From assembly GCA_020091685.1 (NCBI GenBank), contig CM034600.1, forward strand, positions 38,870,034 through 38,934,033: a DNA stretch of 64,000 bases. The letters are read 5' to 3'. Below the pieces are notes generated by a model. The model was not told the origin of the DNA and searched no databases. It worked only from the letters and a program-made list of their open reading frames with translations. A program made the position numbers and the translations under genes. How positions within the stretch are numbered: the stretch's first letter is position 1; the number at the start of each line of letters is the position of its first letter. This DNA comes from Lutjanus erythropterus (lineage: Eukaryota > Chordata > Actinopteri > Lutjaniformes > Lutjanidae). Positions 1 through 13,051 of this stretch are shown one piece after another.

Positions 1-1009
1 CTTCTTCCTCTTTAAAAAGAGGTTTCTCATTATAGCCGTCCTTTCTATAATGTTGTCCGACACTTCTACAGTCTGAGCGTGTCAAAGACAAAAACGAGCA
101 TAAGCAAACAAGCAAGCATCACCTGCGTTCTGTTACTCTTCTCAGGTTCCATCACAGTTAGTTTTGTGGTTTGTGGTGATTTAGAGACTCGGTTTGTAAA
201 GTTTACATCCTGTCATGCTGTTGCATTGCTCTGTGTACAACAAGCATGTCCAAACTATTCCATGAAGGGCAACATGGCTGCAGGTTGTCGTTCCTGCCAA
301 GTCGGAGCACACCAGGTTCGACACAGTCAATCAGCTGATTTAAGTCTTCAAACAGCTGGTTAGTGGAGTCATGTGTGCTGTTGGGTGGCTGGAGTGAAAA
401 CTTGCAGCCACTCGGCCCTTTGTGGAGTAGTTTGGTCATGCCTGGTGTACAATGACAGCTATAAAACAAGAGCTGAAACTTGTTTACCAGCCATTCATTT
501 CACTTTCTCCCATCAGTTAACCAGCAGAGCCTACTGTCACACATTAATCAATTTTTTAATAATTGTGCCAGCTAAAATAAAATATCCACGAGTCCCTTTA
601 ATTCCTCATGCTCTCCCTGCACATTTTTATGAGCTTGTCTCTGTTTTATCTTGTTTCTGTAATGAAAAGATTCTTTCAGGTTCAAAATCTTTGGCTGGTA
701 CAAAATGAGCTTTATTCACTGCGCAGCAGAGACAGCAGCACAACACGGTGGCATGATACTTTCTGCTGCAGCAGGTTGTTTGTCAGGTTATGAACAATTT
801 AACAGGGAATCACAATAAGATCAGAACGCACATTTCACAAGAAGGGAGGAAACAAGCTTCCTGAACCCAAATGTGAACTAGGTGTGGTGTGCATCAGAGA
901 GAGCTAATGTGAAAGTCATTACAATAGCAATGACTTCCTGTGATCAAGAAGGATACAACTTGTATTGTGAAGCCACAGGCGAAAAGGGGGAGTGGTCGGG
1001 AATAGGTGA

Positions 1010-1100
1010 AGGATTCTAGGGCTGCCCCCTGACAGTCGAAGGTTTGATTCATTAGTCGTAGACTCCTCAGTCATCCGAAATTCTTCCAGTCGAGCTTTTT
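1010..1100 (+). repeat. hAT-like repeat end
   Basis: The stretch tagggctgccccctgacag and the following gtcga / ttagtcgtagactcc blocks resemble the end of a common fish hAT-like repeat. A related stretch in the opposite orientation is at 63905-63990. Confidence 0.45.
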
Positions 1101-1429
1101 TCCTCTTGTCTTTCTGATTTTATTCTTATCTTAGTATCATTTTTTGTATATTCTTAATTTGAGGGTTTCACCTCTGTGAATGATCCTTTTGTTGTATTGT
1201 GAGGAGAACCCAGCTGCCCCCCTTAATGACACCATACGCTAATTATGCCAAAATTACAAATGTTCAGCTCTCTATCAGTCCTCTGTAAAATGAAGACAAC
1301 ATGTTTTTTACCTGGAAATTATTCACTGGAATCACACATGTCAATAATAAAACTTTCATTTTGAAAAGAAAAAAAACACAATACTTTTTATTAAATTCCC
1401 TCAAAGTTACAGGTCAGTATAGTGCTTAG

Positions 1430-1790
1430 TTCAAATTAAATTCCTTCAGTCTTCACTACAGACATTACTTGAGTCTGGACAGACGTGGATGTAAACTATA
1501 ACTTGACTGGTGGATGGAAACAAACAACTTAGAGGCAGTATTTCTATTTTCATACGTTCACTGACAGCTGACTTCTCACTTAAGTTAACTGGCCACTAGG
1601 GGTCACAATGATCAACAACTGCTTCAGTTTGAAATCTTGTTTCAGCTCAGGGCAACACGTGTTGGGCTCATGTGTTTTGGACCAGAACTTTGCAAATCTC
1701 CACTGGCTGCATCTGACAGTTTTGTTGGCATTGCAGTAGGTGCTTCACCATCTGTTGCCTGGCGTTACCATCCAGTTTTAGTGCCTCTAC
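1430..1790 (-). repeat. Dispersed repeat family F, inverted copy
   Basis: Contains gacagctgacttctcac, ggccactaggggtcac and aggtgcttcaccatctgttg. These are complements of blocks in the copies at 37340-37720 and, in part, 25660-25870. Confidence 0.65.
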
Positions 1791-2029
1791 TCAAGCCTTT
1801 ATTAATTTCCTGATTGCAGCAACAGTTTCCTGACATGAAATGCTTCTTGTTCCATGTTATCAGACCAGGATCGTCTCTTTTTATGAAACAGCCACATTAA
1901 AAGGCACCAGATTTGCTGAGCAAACTGCAGCCTGGGTTCCAGTAACGGACGGGTGTTTCCCTGTGCAGGCTCCCTCCAGTTAATAACAAGAGTGTCAGAG
2001 GAGGAACGCAGCGGGGAAATCATCCGGAG

Positions 2030-2500
2030 ACAGGGAGGGAGGGAGTCGGCCTCAGGGTTGAGCAACAGAGGAGGAGGAGGAGGAGTGTTGGGAAAGAGCA
2101 GAGAGACGAAGAACACAATGTTTAGATAGAGAGAGATGAAAATTAGGTAGTGAATGAATGAGCACCCAGAGGAATGTGTGTGTTCATACTTGTGTGTGCA
2201 TGTACATAGATGTGTGCGTGTTGACCAGGAGAGGTCTCAGCCTGTCTCCGCTGGTATGGAAGCCCCACTGGGACATTTCCATATTCATGTTTTTCTTTCT
2301 GGACCGAAGAGAAAGAGGGACAGAATGAGAGGAGGAAGGGTAGAAGGAGTGAAGGAAACAGAGCGAGGAGCAAAGAGAGACGATTAAAGGATTAAAAAAA
2401 GAAAGACAGAGAAGTAAGAGAGGACAGAGAGACAGGGAAGGTTTGATAAGAAAGGGAGTAGTTGTAAAATCAGGAGTAAGATGAGGTGGACAGAACTGGA
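2030..2500 (+). repeat. Purine-rich low-complexity stretch
   Basis: Long runs of gagga, agagaga and ggaagg give a strong purine bias on the + strand. ORFs here on both strands are compositional and not gene-like. The region 1100-1430 before repeat F holds nothing I recognise. Confidence 0.6.
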
Positions 2501-2599
2501 AGAGCAGGGAGGTCAGTGAACTGAACTGGGAGGAAATTACAGAAAACAGATTAAATTTTGTTTCCGTGTAACTACAACCTTTCCAGTTAGATAAGGTGC

Positions 2600-3740
2600 T
2601 CAGAAAAGACGAGCAGAAAAAAAACAGTCTGACCAGCTCAGATAAAACCAGTACAACACCAATGAAATCTGTTTGGTTTTAATAAAACTGGCAAAAAACA
2701 CAGGCAAAGCAGTTAAAAACCAGATTAAAAAAAACAGATAAAAACCAGTAAACCAGTCTGACCAGTCTTGACAAATAACTGATTCAAACAGAGGAGAAAC
2801 CAGTCCAACCAGTACAAATAAAACTGGTCTGTGCATCAGAAACGGCAGAGAATTAAGTCCATCCTTTTCAAATAACCAGTAACCAGTTTGACCAGTTCAA
2901 ATATGACTCCTCTGTGCTACATAGAAACAGTTGAGAACCAGTTAAGATCAAACTAATAAAAACAGAAAACTGGTTTGACGTAAATCCAGGAAACCAGTCT
3001 GACCAGTTCGGATAAGACTGGTGTGTGGCACATAATAAACATCCCTGGAAGGAGTCTGACCAGTTCAGATAAAACCAAGAACACTGATAAACCAGTCTGA
3101 CCAGTTCAAATAAAACTAATACAGACTGACAAACTAAATCAAACCAGTTTAGATAAAATCTGATGTAAACTTAGAGACCAGTTCATTCAGTTCAAACAAA
3201 ACTGCATGTACCAGTCTGACCAGGTCTGGGCCACATGATAAAACAGCACTGTGAGCAGTCAGACCAGTTCAGATCAGACTGATAAAGAACGAGAAACCAT
3301 TCTAACCAATTTGACGTTACTCTGAGAAGACAGCAGAGAAACCAGTCTGACCAGTTCAAATAAAACTGGTCTGTACCACATACAAACAACAGAGAAACCA
3401 GTTTGACCATTAAAAAAAATCTGATAGAAAGTGAGAAACCAGTTTCACATAAAATGATCAAATAGCTTAATAACCATTTTGACCAGTTCAAAAACAACTA
3501 CAGAAACAGCAGAGAAACCAGTTTGACAAAACAGATAAAAGCTGATAAATCAGCCTTGACAGCAGACAAACCAGTCAGACCAGTTAAAAAAAAACAAGAC
3601 CAGGTCTGATCAACATGATAAAACAGCACTGAAGAAGTCAGATCAGTTCAGATAGAGAGAATAGTAACTAAAAAACCAGTCTGACCAGTCCAGATCAAAC
3701 TGGTCTGCTACATGATTTTGCAGAACAAATGCCTTGTAAT
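2600..3740 (+). repeat. Degenerate minisatellite built on ccagtctgaccagttca
   Basis: The core (a)accagtctgaccagttca, followed by (a/g)ataaaactggt, recurs with substitutions about a dozen times at irregular spacing. Examples start near 2627, 2753, 2885, 2993, 3053, 3089, 3210, 3339, 3565 and 3674. Some intervals share a longer block, ccacatgataaaacagcact, near 3232 and (as caacatgataaaacagcact) near 3611, so there is higher-order repetition. The minus-strand ORFs here, rich in LNWSDWF-like units, simply translate the repeat. Confidence 0.85.
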
Positions 3741-5530
3741 GTGTGGACTGAAACCAGCTCAATCCTTCCTGCTGAGGCTGAGATGAAAACAAACAGTCGG
3801 TGTGATCGCTGCGGCCTCGGAGCCTGAATCAGAACCAGGAGAACAGCAGACCTGCAGAGAAAGAATGTAAATCTGCTCAGCAGGAGGTTCAGTAATACTG
3901 CGGCACTGTATCTGACTGCTTGTTCTCTGATATTTCATCATCTGCACTGTACTCCGCTCATTATTGGTGCTTAGAAACCAATAAAAACAAACCCTGAGGA
4001 AACATTTTCCTAAGCAGCTCGAGTGAAATTCACAATTATATCACAGCTCGGCTGCCAGCGGCTCTGTTTCCATCACGCTGGAGAAACGCCTGTTAGACGA
4101 AGTGAAGAAACTCAGAGAAAAAGTCCTGAACCGAAACTGACAAAACAGTGAGATCAACCTGGCAAAAACCAACTGAAATCAATCTCCACTGACAAAACAT
4201 GGAAATAAACAAATTAAATTACATAAAGTAATGTAATTATATAAAATGTTATTAAAGTAGATACTGTAGCTGGTATGATCAGTCCAAAACAATAGCTTCT
4301 ATTGTTCAAGAGGATAAATAGATTATTTTGCCTGTTGTTGAGGATTGTTAGGACTGTACACAGGGAGCGTAGCTTATGCTAATGATGAAAAAACAACAAG
4401 CGTCTATGAATAAAAAAAATAAAATCTTCAAGTCAACAGCAGGATAAAACTATCCTGATGTGAATGTAAGATATAATCTAAGGACCAAGATTAAGGACCA
4501 AGTAGTTTTGGTGCGTAAATCTATCCAAGACTGTTTTTTTTGTTTTTTTTAAAGTCCAACTGGACGTTATTGCTAACTGAGTAAGCGCGCTTGTGGATAA
4601 TACATGCATTTGAATGTCGTGCTAAGTTTAACAAAACCATTGGTCTTCACATTTGTGCACCTTTTAGTAAGATGTTATCATGAGAAACACTGCTTATACA
4701 AAACATGTCTGACAGCAGAGTACAGAGCCACGAGTCTCCGACCCACAGAGACGTCATGTCACTGTGAGAGCAGGTAACATGTAGCATCACTGTTCCTCCA
4801 CACCCCACTTCCTCTACACGGTCAAATTCAATCAAAACCACAGCACTCTTCATGTGAAACAGAGCAGCTGATCATCTTACTGCAAAAATGTATTTTAAAC
4901 AGTTTAAAAGTTTTTTTTCGCAGATTCTCATTATGTCCCCCCTGTAATGTCCCCCTCACTCTGCCTCTACTGGATTTAGTAAAATTATCAGGATTTCTTC
5001 TTGCAACTAATACGCTACAAATATTGCATTAAAATAATCAAAATGTAAAAATTCACACATTGCATTGTACTGCACCAAATTATTAGCTATTTAAAAATGT
5101 ACAATGCATGAAATCGTTGAACATACATATTAAATGTGCTGTGAATTGAATCTGTCTCAGTCAGTGAGATGCACACTGCTACATTATATAGACTCCAGCG
5201 TCCCTGGCAGGAAGAGGTTCAATCTAAAATATTTATATTTTAAATGGAAGAAATGAACATTTTAATCTCTATGAACTGAACTCTCAACAAGCTCTTTGTA
5301 AGTGTGAATTTGCTCAATGCTGCAATATAATACAACGATATATTTGCACTTTATGGCACAGTGAGATACTGAGGTTTGTTAAACAGCTAAAAAGTTGATA
5401 TCTGAATATGTTATCAATCAGATATCACTGATCCGTGATGAAAGGATCATCTGTGACCTTTCTGTTGAGACAAAGAGAAACAAAAATCAGCTGTTCACAG
5501 ACCGGATGACCTTCAGTATGGCACACAGAG
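3741..5530. other. No recognised feature
   Basis: A+T-rich sequence with short runs of T. I see no gene, no splice-flanked conserved ORF and no clear repeat. Confidence 0.5.
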
Positions 5531-5535
5531 GTGAT

Positions 5536-5536
<1 letters not shown>

Positions 5537-5591
<55 letters not shown>

Positions 5592-5594
5592 TGC
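5537..5594 (+). repeat. (GT)n microsatellite
   Basis: About 24 perfect GT units to 5584, then imperfect copies. A long CA tract follows 140 bases later. Confidence 0.95.
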
Positions 5595-5727
5595 GCACAC
5601 ATGTGGGTGTTACTATATGACCCAAAAGTCATAACACAGACCAGATGTTGAGAGAGCCTGGAGAGACAGAGGAATGTGAAGGAGACCCCTGACTATTGTT
5701 TGTGTTGTGTGTCATCACTGGACAAAT

Positions 5728-5730
<3 letters not shown>

Positions 5731-5798
<68 letters not shown>
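5731..5798 (+). repeat. (CA)n microsatellite
   Basis: 34 CA units, complementary to the GT tract at 5537-5584. Confidence 0.95.
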
Positions 5799-5799
<1 letters not shown>

Positions 5800-5800
<1 letters not shown>

Positions 5801-6990
5801 GGAATATTAAACTTTCAGTCACAGTCATTTTGTTCATTCTTTTGGTATCTTTATTCAAACCAGAAGACGCTCAGTCATGAGCAAGTACAGCATAAACTGA
5901 AGCACAATGCTGGTGATTTTCTCTAGTTTTCGTTCTTATTGTCAACAAATCAAACAAAAACACCCAAACCAACAACATGTTAGTTTGTCTCCCAGTACTC
6001 TCTGACTTCACAGTGTTGTCTCCACAGATGTTTAACCCAACACACTCCCACAACTTTAGTTTACAGCAGCCATGTTCATCATCTTAGACACTTTGCACTC
6101 TGAGCAAAGACAAAACAATAATGTTAGTTTGTCTCTCAGCACTTGCCGACTTCCTGTGTGTTGCTCTGAGCTCCAAGCCCATTGGTTCCTAAAGGTTTAG
6201 TCAGGAGGAAATTGTGCATTTGTTGGGGACTATTTTCAGCGGCGGATTAATCCACACTTGGTGTTCTAGTGGGTACATGGCAGCAGGATGGTGTGTGTGG
6301 GACTGAATCCACAGTGTGTGTGTTCGTGATAATGAAGGAACATGTCAGCCAGTGAAACGGTGTGATTCATTACTGTGTTTTTAATAGTTTCTGGAAAATA
6401 ATGAAGCTCTATGGCACAGAGAGAGAGGATATATATTATATTATGTATAAGTTATACAATTTAAATACACATGTCCACTATATTACTGTAGGTGGATCTA
6501 TACAGTCTAATGCAATCCAATATAACTGTTCTACCATAAAATCTACTTTTATGATGCCTATAATCATCAGTCATAGTCATGACTTTATTAAACACTCAGG
6601 TCTGACTATACATCAGTTACAGCATCATACAGCATTCAGCATTTGGTCTGTTATTTCTGTATAACAGACCATTGCTATGGACACAGTTCTGATCATAGAC
6701 TCTGGAGGAACTAAAAATCGCTGAAATCATTTTAAAGTTAATATATTGTGTCAAAATATTGATTTTTTTTTTTACATAACCATGTAACAAGCAGTGAGCA
6801 GGTCATTATTACAAAATAAAGCCTTAAAATCATTTTAAAATCAATATATTGAGGTAAGGGGGGGTTGACAATATGTTTTATCACTGAGGTCATAGTTAGT
6901 GGTGGTGTTGCAGGCTTCATTATACTGAGAGGTCTCACTTACAGTCTACCCCCCTCGTGTATGTAGAGGTGGAGGACAAAAAATTAGAGA
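5800..6990. other. No recognised feature
   Basis: A+T-rich, with two related stretches (acaacatgttagtttgtctccc near 5973 and taatgttagtttgtctctcag near 6119) that hint at a local old duplication. No gene seen. Confidence 0.45.
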
Positions 6991-6994
6991 CACG

Positions 6995-7240
6995 TGTAGA
7001 AACAAAAGCTCACTGCTCTGAAAATTTAGTTCAGTGACTGCCTGTCTCACTGCTGCCAAACTCCATTAACATTTTTGCTCAATTTAACTGTTATAAACAT
7101 CTACTCCCTCTAAAAGATTATTAATAATTTATTGTGACTCATAAACCGACACTAACTCATTCAACGAACGCTCAGCATTAATTTGAACTTGGTGAAACGG
7201 GCAAACAAAAACAAGACGTTCCAGACAGAAATGGACTTTT
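6995..7240 (-). repeat. Dispersed repeat family R2, inverted copy
   Basis: Contains gctcactgctctgaaaat, ctgcctgtctcactg, aaactccattaacattt, aacatctactccctctaaaa and cagcattaatttgaact. These are complements of blocks in the copies at 8500-8890, 57131-57760 and 62850-63350. A further stretch resembling the element's end lies at 7570-7660. Confidence 0.7.
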
Positions 7241-8499
7241 CAGAGGAGAACATCATCAGTATCAGTCACATCAACATTATGTTTGTCCTCAAAGGGCCAT
7301 TATACAACACTAATATAAGACTGTATAAATCTATCTACTTGTTATCACATTCAACCAATCAAATCAATCAATCAACCAATCAAAGAGGGAACGACATCCA
7401 AATCTCATTTTACAACCATATAAACAATAAATAAATTGCCTTGTATCCTTGTATTGCATAATTCCCTCTGCATTTGATTATTATTTAATAATTAATAACT
7501 TAATAAAAAAGAAATTGCAATAGAACTGTATTGTTCAAGTTACATTCTTTGAAAGCTCTCATAGGCCATGCAAAATGAGGTGGCGTTTCCCCTGTCTCTG
7601 ATGCCATATCATGGTAATTTTATGATTCAGTACAATAAATACATAACATATTTCTCCTTTAAATTGTTTGTAAACATATAAAACATGAACCAAGAATGAA
7701 TGATGTACAACATGACATGGGGGGAAAAAGGCGTTTCAGGATTAGTAAATTATGAGGTGTTGGATTGGTGCATAGACAATAACTGATACTGCATTTTAGA
7801 GAAAACTACGATACTATCAGTATCAGAACAAGTCTAGTTATGATCTTTGTACAGAGAGATGCAATGGCAGAGCTGGTGTATGGACTGTATTGTAGGTGTA
7901 CCTAATAAAGTTCTGCACATTAGCTGACAGTAAGATGTGTCGTGTTATTTCCTGCTTGTCTGCTCTCTGAACCCTGGTGATGCAGAAATGCTTCAGTGAT
8001 TGAATGAGTTAAGTTTCTCGCTGTGATACTGAAGCGTCCCTCAGGCAGGGAGCCCTGTGGTCGGAGATGTTCTGGCTGTTTCTGAGCCGGCAGCTTGTCA
8101 GACATAAATAAACAGGATGAGTAGAAGAGAATCATTATAATCCAAATCAACGCGAAAGTTTTAACCATACGGGTTTGTGTTCTGCCATGCTTGATTCTTT
8201 CTATACATTATGGAGGAACCGTAGAAAAACCAGTCAGGCTTGGGAAGTAACAGATTACACGTAAGGGACACAAAAAGGGGTAAATGTATTCCATTAGAGT
8301 GACAGATATAAAAGACATAATAAGATTATAAATGCATTTTGTAAAAATGGGCATTATTAGGATTACAATTACAGACAGCTGCCAATTCATTATTATGGCC
8401 TCTAATGAAAAAATGTATATCTTTTTTTATCTTTTTAAATCAGTCAATCCAGGAAAGACTTGAAAAATACCTGTCTAAACATGTGGAGCTCAAAACTGA
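7241..8499. other. No recognised gene
   Basis: A+T-rich with a short (CAAT)n-like run (aatcaatcaatcaacca near 7365) and the possible R2 end at 7570-7660. Nothing else recognised. Confidence 0.45.
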
Positions 8500-8890
8500 C
8501 AGGACTGACACTTCAGCCACGGTGTCCTCCTTCGAAATTTGAATTCTGAGCTGGAATAAATGTTTTTGTTTGCCTGTTTAATGTTAAACAGAGTTCAAAT
8601 TAATGCCAAATGTTTTCTGAATGAGTAAGTGAGTAAAATGAGTAAGTTTATGACCTGAAATCATTGATAATCTTTTAGACGGAGTAGATGTTTATAACGG
8701 TTAAATTGAGCAAAAATGTTAATGGAGTTTGGCAGCAGTGAGACAGACAGTCACTGAACTCAAACTCCAGAGTGTGAATTTTCAGAGCAGTGAGCTTTTG
8801 TTTGCAGGATAATAGATTTAATGTCACATTGACAGACAACTGACAGTTACAAACAGCTGATTAACTTACAGTGAAGGTCTGTGGATTATC
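8500..8890 (+). repeat. Dispersed repeat family R2, + copy
   Basis: Carries gtttgcctgtttaatgtta, agagttcaaattaatgcc, ggagtagatgtttataacgg, gttaatggagtttggcag and tgacagttacaaacagctga, the same order as at 57131-57760. Confidence 0.75.
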
Positions 8891-9140
8891 TTGAGTAACC
8901 GGGTCATGATTTCTGGGAAGAGACATTGGTTTTGAATTTTGAATATTTTTGGTGCTTTTAGCACCACAAGCTGAGTGCCATTTAGTCCCATCATATTGAA
9001 GAGAAGGCAGACATCTCTACAGCTGATATCTCCAAAATTCTGCAACTCACACCCGAAAAATCTAGATGGATAAACAGCACTACAGGCCAGGGGAAAATAT
9101 GCAGTTTTGGTTTTAGGGTGAACTGTCCCTTTGAATGTTA
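8891..9140 (-). repeat. Dispersed repeat family G, inverted copy
   Basis: Contains gtgcttttagcaccacaag, cagcactacaggcc and gggtgaactgtccctttgaa. Complementary blocks (aaaggaacaaatcacac, gcctgtaatgctgttta, cttgtggtgctaa) lie at 12612-12770. Confidence 0.6.
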
Positions 9141-11200
9141 TAAGGCCAGTTTGACGACAGAGTACAGTACCAAGTTGATTTACATGAGCTTCTGCATGGA
9201 CAGATAGCTTTACTTGTTGCTAAATTGGCTGCTAACTACCGCTAATTGCGTTAGCTAGTTAGCTTGGTTAGCCATGCAACTAGCAGTCCTATTAGCTGAC
9301 TCAGCCTTGGGGTACCAGTAGCCACACCAGCAATAAAAGCCACCTTGGTACTGTAGTCCCTATCGTCAAACTGGTCCCTGTCAGTCTCTGAGGCTGTGTT
9401 CGGTCCAGCCAGAACCTGTTCAGTGACTCTTTCTGTTAGACATCGAATCAAAAATCCCCACTGCTATAACATAGTCTATACTTTTCACCACAGTTCCTGG
9501 AGCAGAAATCACTGTGGGGTTAACCTATCAGGCATGATGGGAAGGAAATGCGTACCTCAGACAGGCAGGCTGGTCAGGGAGAGGTCAGGTCAATGAATCA
9601 GCGGGTGACGAGGATCATAAACAGGAAATAATACCCTCTGGTTTTATCTGTATGAAAGGAAACAGGACAGAAAAACACAAAAATCTTTTTATGAAGCATC
9701 TTTGGTTGAATGAGGTCATGACAGTGATGATTTCCTGACTCATCCATGAGAGCAGGGTCAAACGCAGTGTTTCTTTACTTTCCTTTTCCTGTCTTTTGCA
9801 CATTTCCTTGATATGATATTGAATGTCATATCACTTTCACAATGTTACTCTAACAAGAGGCTGTCAAATTAACTTTACTCACTCTAAAACCAAACATCCA
9901 TCAAAAAAACATCAAAAATGATCCTTTCACTGAGTCAGCTGAAGCCAGTGCCAAAGATCTGCGGTTAATTTTATAATATAAAGACATAAAACATGTTATA
10001 TAATAATAATAAAACAACCCAACACTATTTGTGTAGCACTTTACCCGAGAGAAGCTCAGTTATTTTGAGGCCATAAATCAGTAATAAATCTTAAACAGCA
10101 ACACAATTAAATTATCACGCTAATTAAGGGCAGAGTTAAGAGGGAAAAATATAAACTGTTTCAGCTTATCAAATTTTACCAAATGAACTGAGCCTGATCA
10201 AGTTTCAGCTAAAGTGGGTCGACCATCTTATATCTCTTTACACATTTAACTTTCTTTAAGGCTGTTTTGGAGTTCTCACATGAAAAGCTGAAGTCTGACG
10301 ATGCTGCATTCAATTATAAGTTGGAACCTGGAGTTAGTTAGGAATTCTTAGACAGGATGTTACACACAATTTAATTACAAAAATAATGTGACAAAATAAA
10401 TAACTCAAAGTCCACTTGACAGCTTTTTTGCCCTGTGCCAGAAAACAGCCTTGTCCCAGATGAGAATTCACAGCTTCAAACAATTAAAAATGTGTTAAAA
10501 GTCTTTAAAATCTAAAAATAACAAAAAAACTGCGGATAACACAGGTGTGATACTGTGCTATTAAAATCATCTTTGTTTTAAAATTGATTAGTTATGAAAA
10601 TGTTGGCCCTTTAAAGTTGTGTCGCAGATTTCCATCAGCTCTGTCAGATTTTTACAAAAACACAATTTAATCAGGCATAAAAAGGGTCAGCTATACCCTA
10701 AGGACCCCTGTCTCACTTCCTGGTTCAATAAAAGGCTGGAAAACTGCTCAAGCACTGATAAACTTTCTATATTTTGATAGATGTGTCTCAACCATAACAT
10801 GTCGACTGTGTAGCCCTTCTAAATCAAAGATAAATATGAATTATGATTTAAAAATGTGTGTTTTGATTAACATTAAGAGACTCTGAGACACTTTAAAAAA
10901 TAAAATGGCTACTTACTACAACTATGACATTTTGTCAACTCCATCTGACGACTACATTTAATAAAACACTGAATCAGTAGAGGTTGGCCTTAAATTTTTT
11001 TAATAGACAGTGGGTTCATGAGAGCTGCGCAGAGGAGCGAGATTCGTGAGCGCGCAGCTGCATTAGCTGCAAACACATCTGCACAGTTTAACTGGTAATA
11101 TCACAGTCACATACCTTTCTTTGTGGGTTTTGACGTGACAGGTGAAGTTGGATATTATGGTGGCTCTGTCACTGATTTTAGATCTGCAGATCTTATATCC
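9141..11200. other. No recognised gene
   Basis: Mostly A+T-rich. A run of gctaacta/gttagcta words at 9220-9290 is typical of fish dispersed repeats. I see no supported exon, including none for the missing 5' part of the PI16-like gene. Confidence 0.45.
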
Positions 11201-11229
11201 TGCTGTTCTTTTTTTTATTACAGTCATCA

Positions 11230-11470
11230 ACAACATGATCTTTCAATCCAAATGTTATTATTTGTGGACTAGCCCTCTCCAGCTTGCACGCACAGCGTTA
11301 GAAATCACCAGTCATCTTTCAAAAATAAAATATAACTTCTCAATATCTAGAAAAAATGCTAAATTTAGTAAAAAGTCAAGTCCTTTTGAGCCTAAGTCAA
11401 GTCTCAAGTTATTGTCCCAAACTCAATATCAAGACTTTCACAAACAAATGATTGGCCACGCGTGCTGACA
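11230..11470 (-). repeat. Dispersed repeat family I (caagtc-rich)
   Basis: Contains gttagaaatcacc, tctcaatatctagaaaaa and aagtcaagtctcaagtt. The same words occur at 46228-46580 (cactagaaatcaccc, cctcaatatctagaaaaat). A related gaggtgtggactc end lies at 25575-25650. Strand is relative and tentative. Confidence 0.5.
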
Positions 11471-12599
11471 GCCACAGCCTGAAGAAAAGAGTTGAACAGC
11501 GAATGTGAGACGATCTCTTATGATCCAAAGTATCAGTAAGGCCGGAGCTATACTTGCTGTTTGATCATGTGTTTGTGTAGACAACCGGCTGCGTAGTGAA
11601 GCGAGCTGTTCACGGCGCGGCTGCTTGTCTACACATGTTACTGCAAAACACCAGTAGAGGGCACGACAGAGAATCAGACCATAAACCGCCCGGAAAAACA
11701 ACAGAAATAAGAAAAGGAGACATGTTTTTCCATCATCTGCTGCCGTGCACGTACAGTACATCGCAGTGTTGGGCATGTTTCCATTTATTTCGACATGTTT
11801 TGACGTCGACTTCCAAAACTGAACTTATGTGTCACCAGCTGTTGTGGCAGACATGTTTGGCGCTGTGCAGCGGCAGCGATATGTCGTAAAGATGAAGGTA
11901 GTTGCAGACTTATTCAGTGAGCCTATTCTCAAAACTTTCCACCACTGTTGTTGCTGGTGACATATCTCCTGACCCCTGACCCTGTCACTGCATTCTGCCC
12001 CTACACTGCCCCCCATCAGTCATGTGTGCATTGCACCTTGCTGACACGTATCATAAATTTCTGAGGATGAACACAAACAAAAAGTACTAGGGTTAGAAGA
12101 TCAGTAGACTGAGACTGACCCAGCAAATAAATATAATGTTTGAAGCACGAGGCTTAACTAATCGGAACGGAAAGTTAAGGTGAACAAATGAGTTTTAAGA
12201 TTGTATTAACATGTAAAGGCGGAGTCAGACTGATGTCAGCAGGGAGGTTATTCCAGCTGGAGGGTCACAATATGGTGGTTTAACTTTTGAATTTATGTTG
12301 AAATCACATCTCTGTGTATTACCACACAGTCCTGCTTTGTTTCCACCCTGGTGAAGGCACCATAGTTGAAAACAGTTGGTGAATACAGAGGGCTACTGGA
12401 GAGAAGTTGTGGAATGTGTTTTTCACCACACTGGTGAGTTTGGTCCACCAGACCAATGAAAATATTTTTTTTTGTCTCGTAAAATTTGCCAACAGCTACT
12501 TGATGGATCATCCTCAAGTGTGGTGCAGACTGTAATGGTCAACAGAGGAAAACTTCATCAACTTTTCCTGTTGCACCATCATCAAGTCAGTTTTTTCTG

Positions 12600-12800
12600 T
12601 CATTGTTTTGGTTTAAAGGAACAAATCACACTAAAATCAAAAATTATATTTTCTCCTGGCCTGTAATGCTGTTTATCCAGTTTTGGAGATATTGCCTTCT
12701 TCCAAGTGTAATGGGACTAGATGGCACTCTGCTTGTGGTGCTAAAAAAAATTCAAAACCAGTGTCTCTTTTCAGTTGAGTGTTTTTAAAACAAATATCTG
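12600..12800 (+). repeat. Dispersed repeat family G, + copy
   Basis: Starts gtttaaaggaacaaatcac and runs through tggcctgtaatgctg and tgcttgtggtgctaa. It pairs with the inverted copy at 8891-9140. It lies about 250 bases before the first visible PI16-like exon. Confidence 0.6.
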
Positions 12801-13051
12801 TACTTCTACTTGAGCACAGAATGTGTGGACTTTAGCTCATCTGACAGAGATTTTTCCATTGGAGTGCAACTTTCTGTGTGTTTATGTTCTCAGAACTTGA
12901 AATTTCTACACTGGAGATCCTCTAAATAAAGAGGGGTCTTAGTCTGAATGTTTAGTCCCCAATTTTTAGACAAGTAGACAAGACAAGAATTTTCCAGAAT
13001 TCTGTAATAAATTCTCTTCTTCATTAATTAACTATCATTGGTTCTCTGCAG

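Noticed and set aside
3192..3497. Minus-strand frame with repeated LNWSDWF units
   Set aside because: A translation of the ccagtctgaccagttca minisatellite, not a repeat protein.
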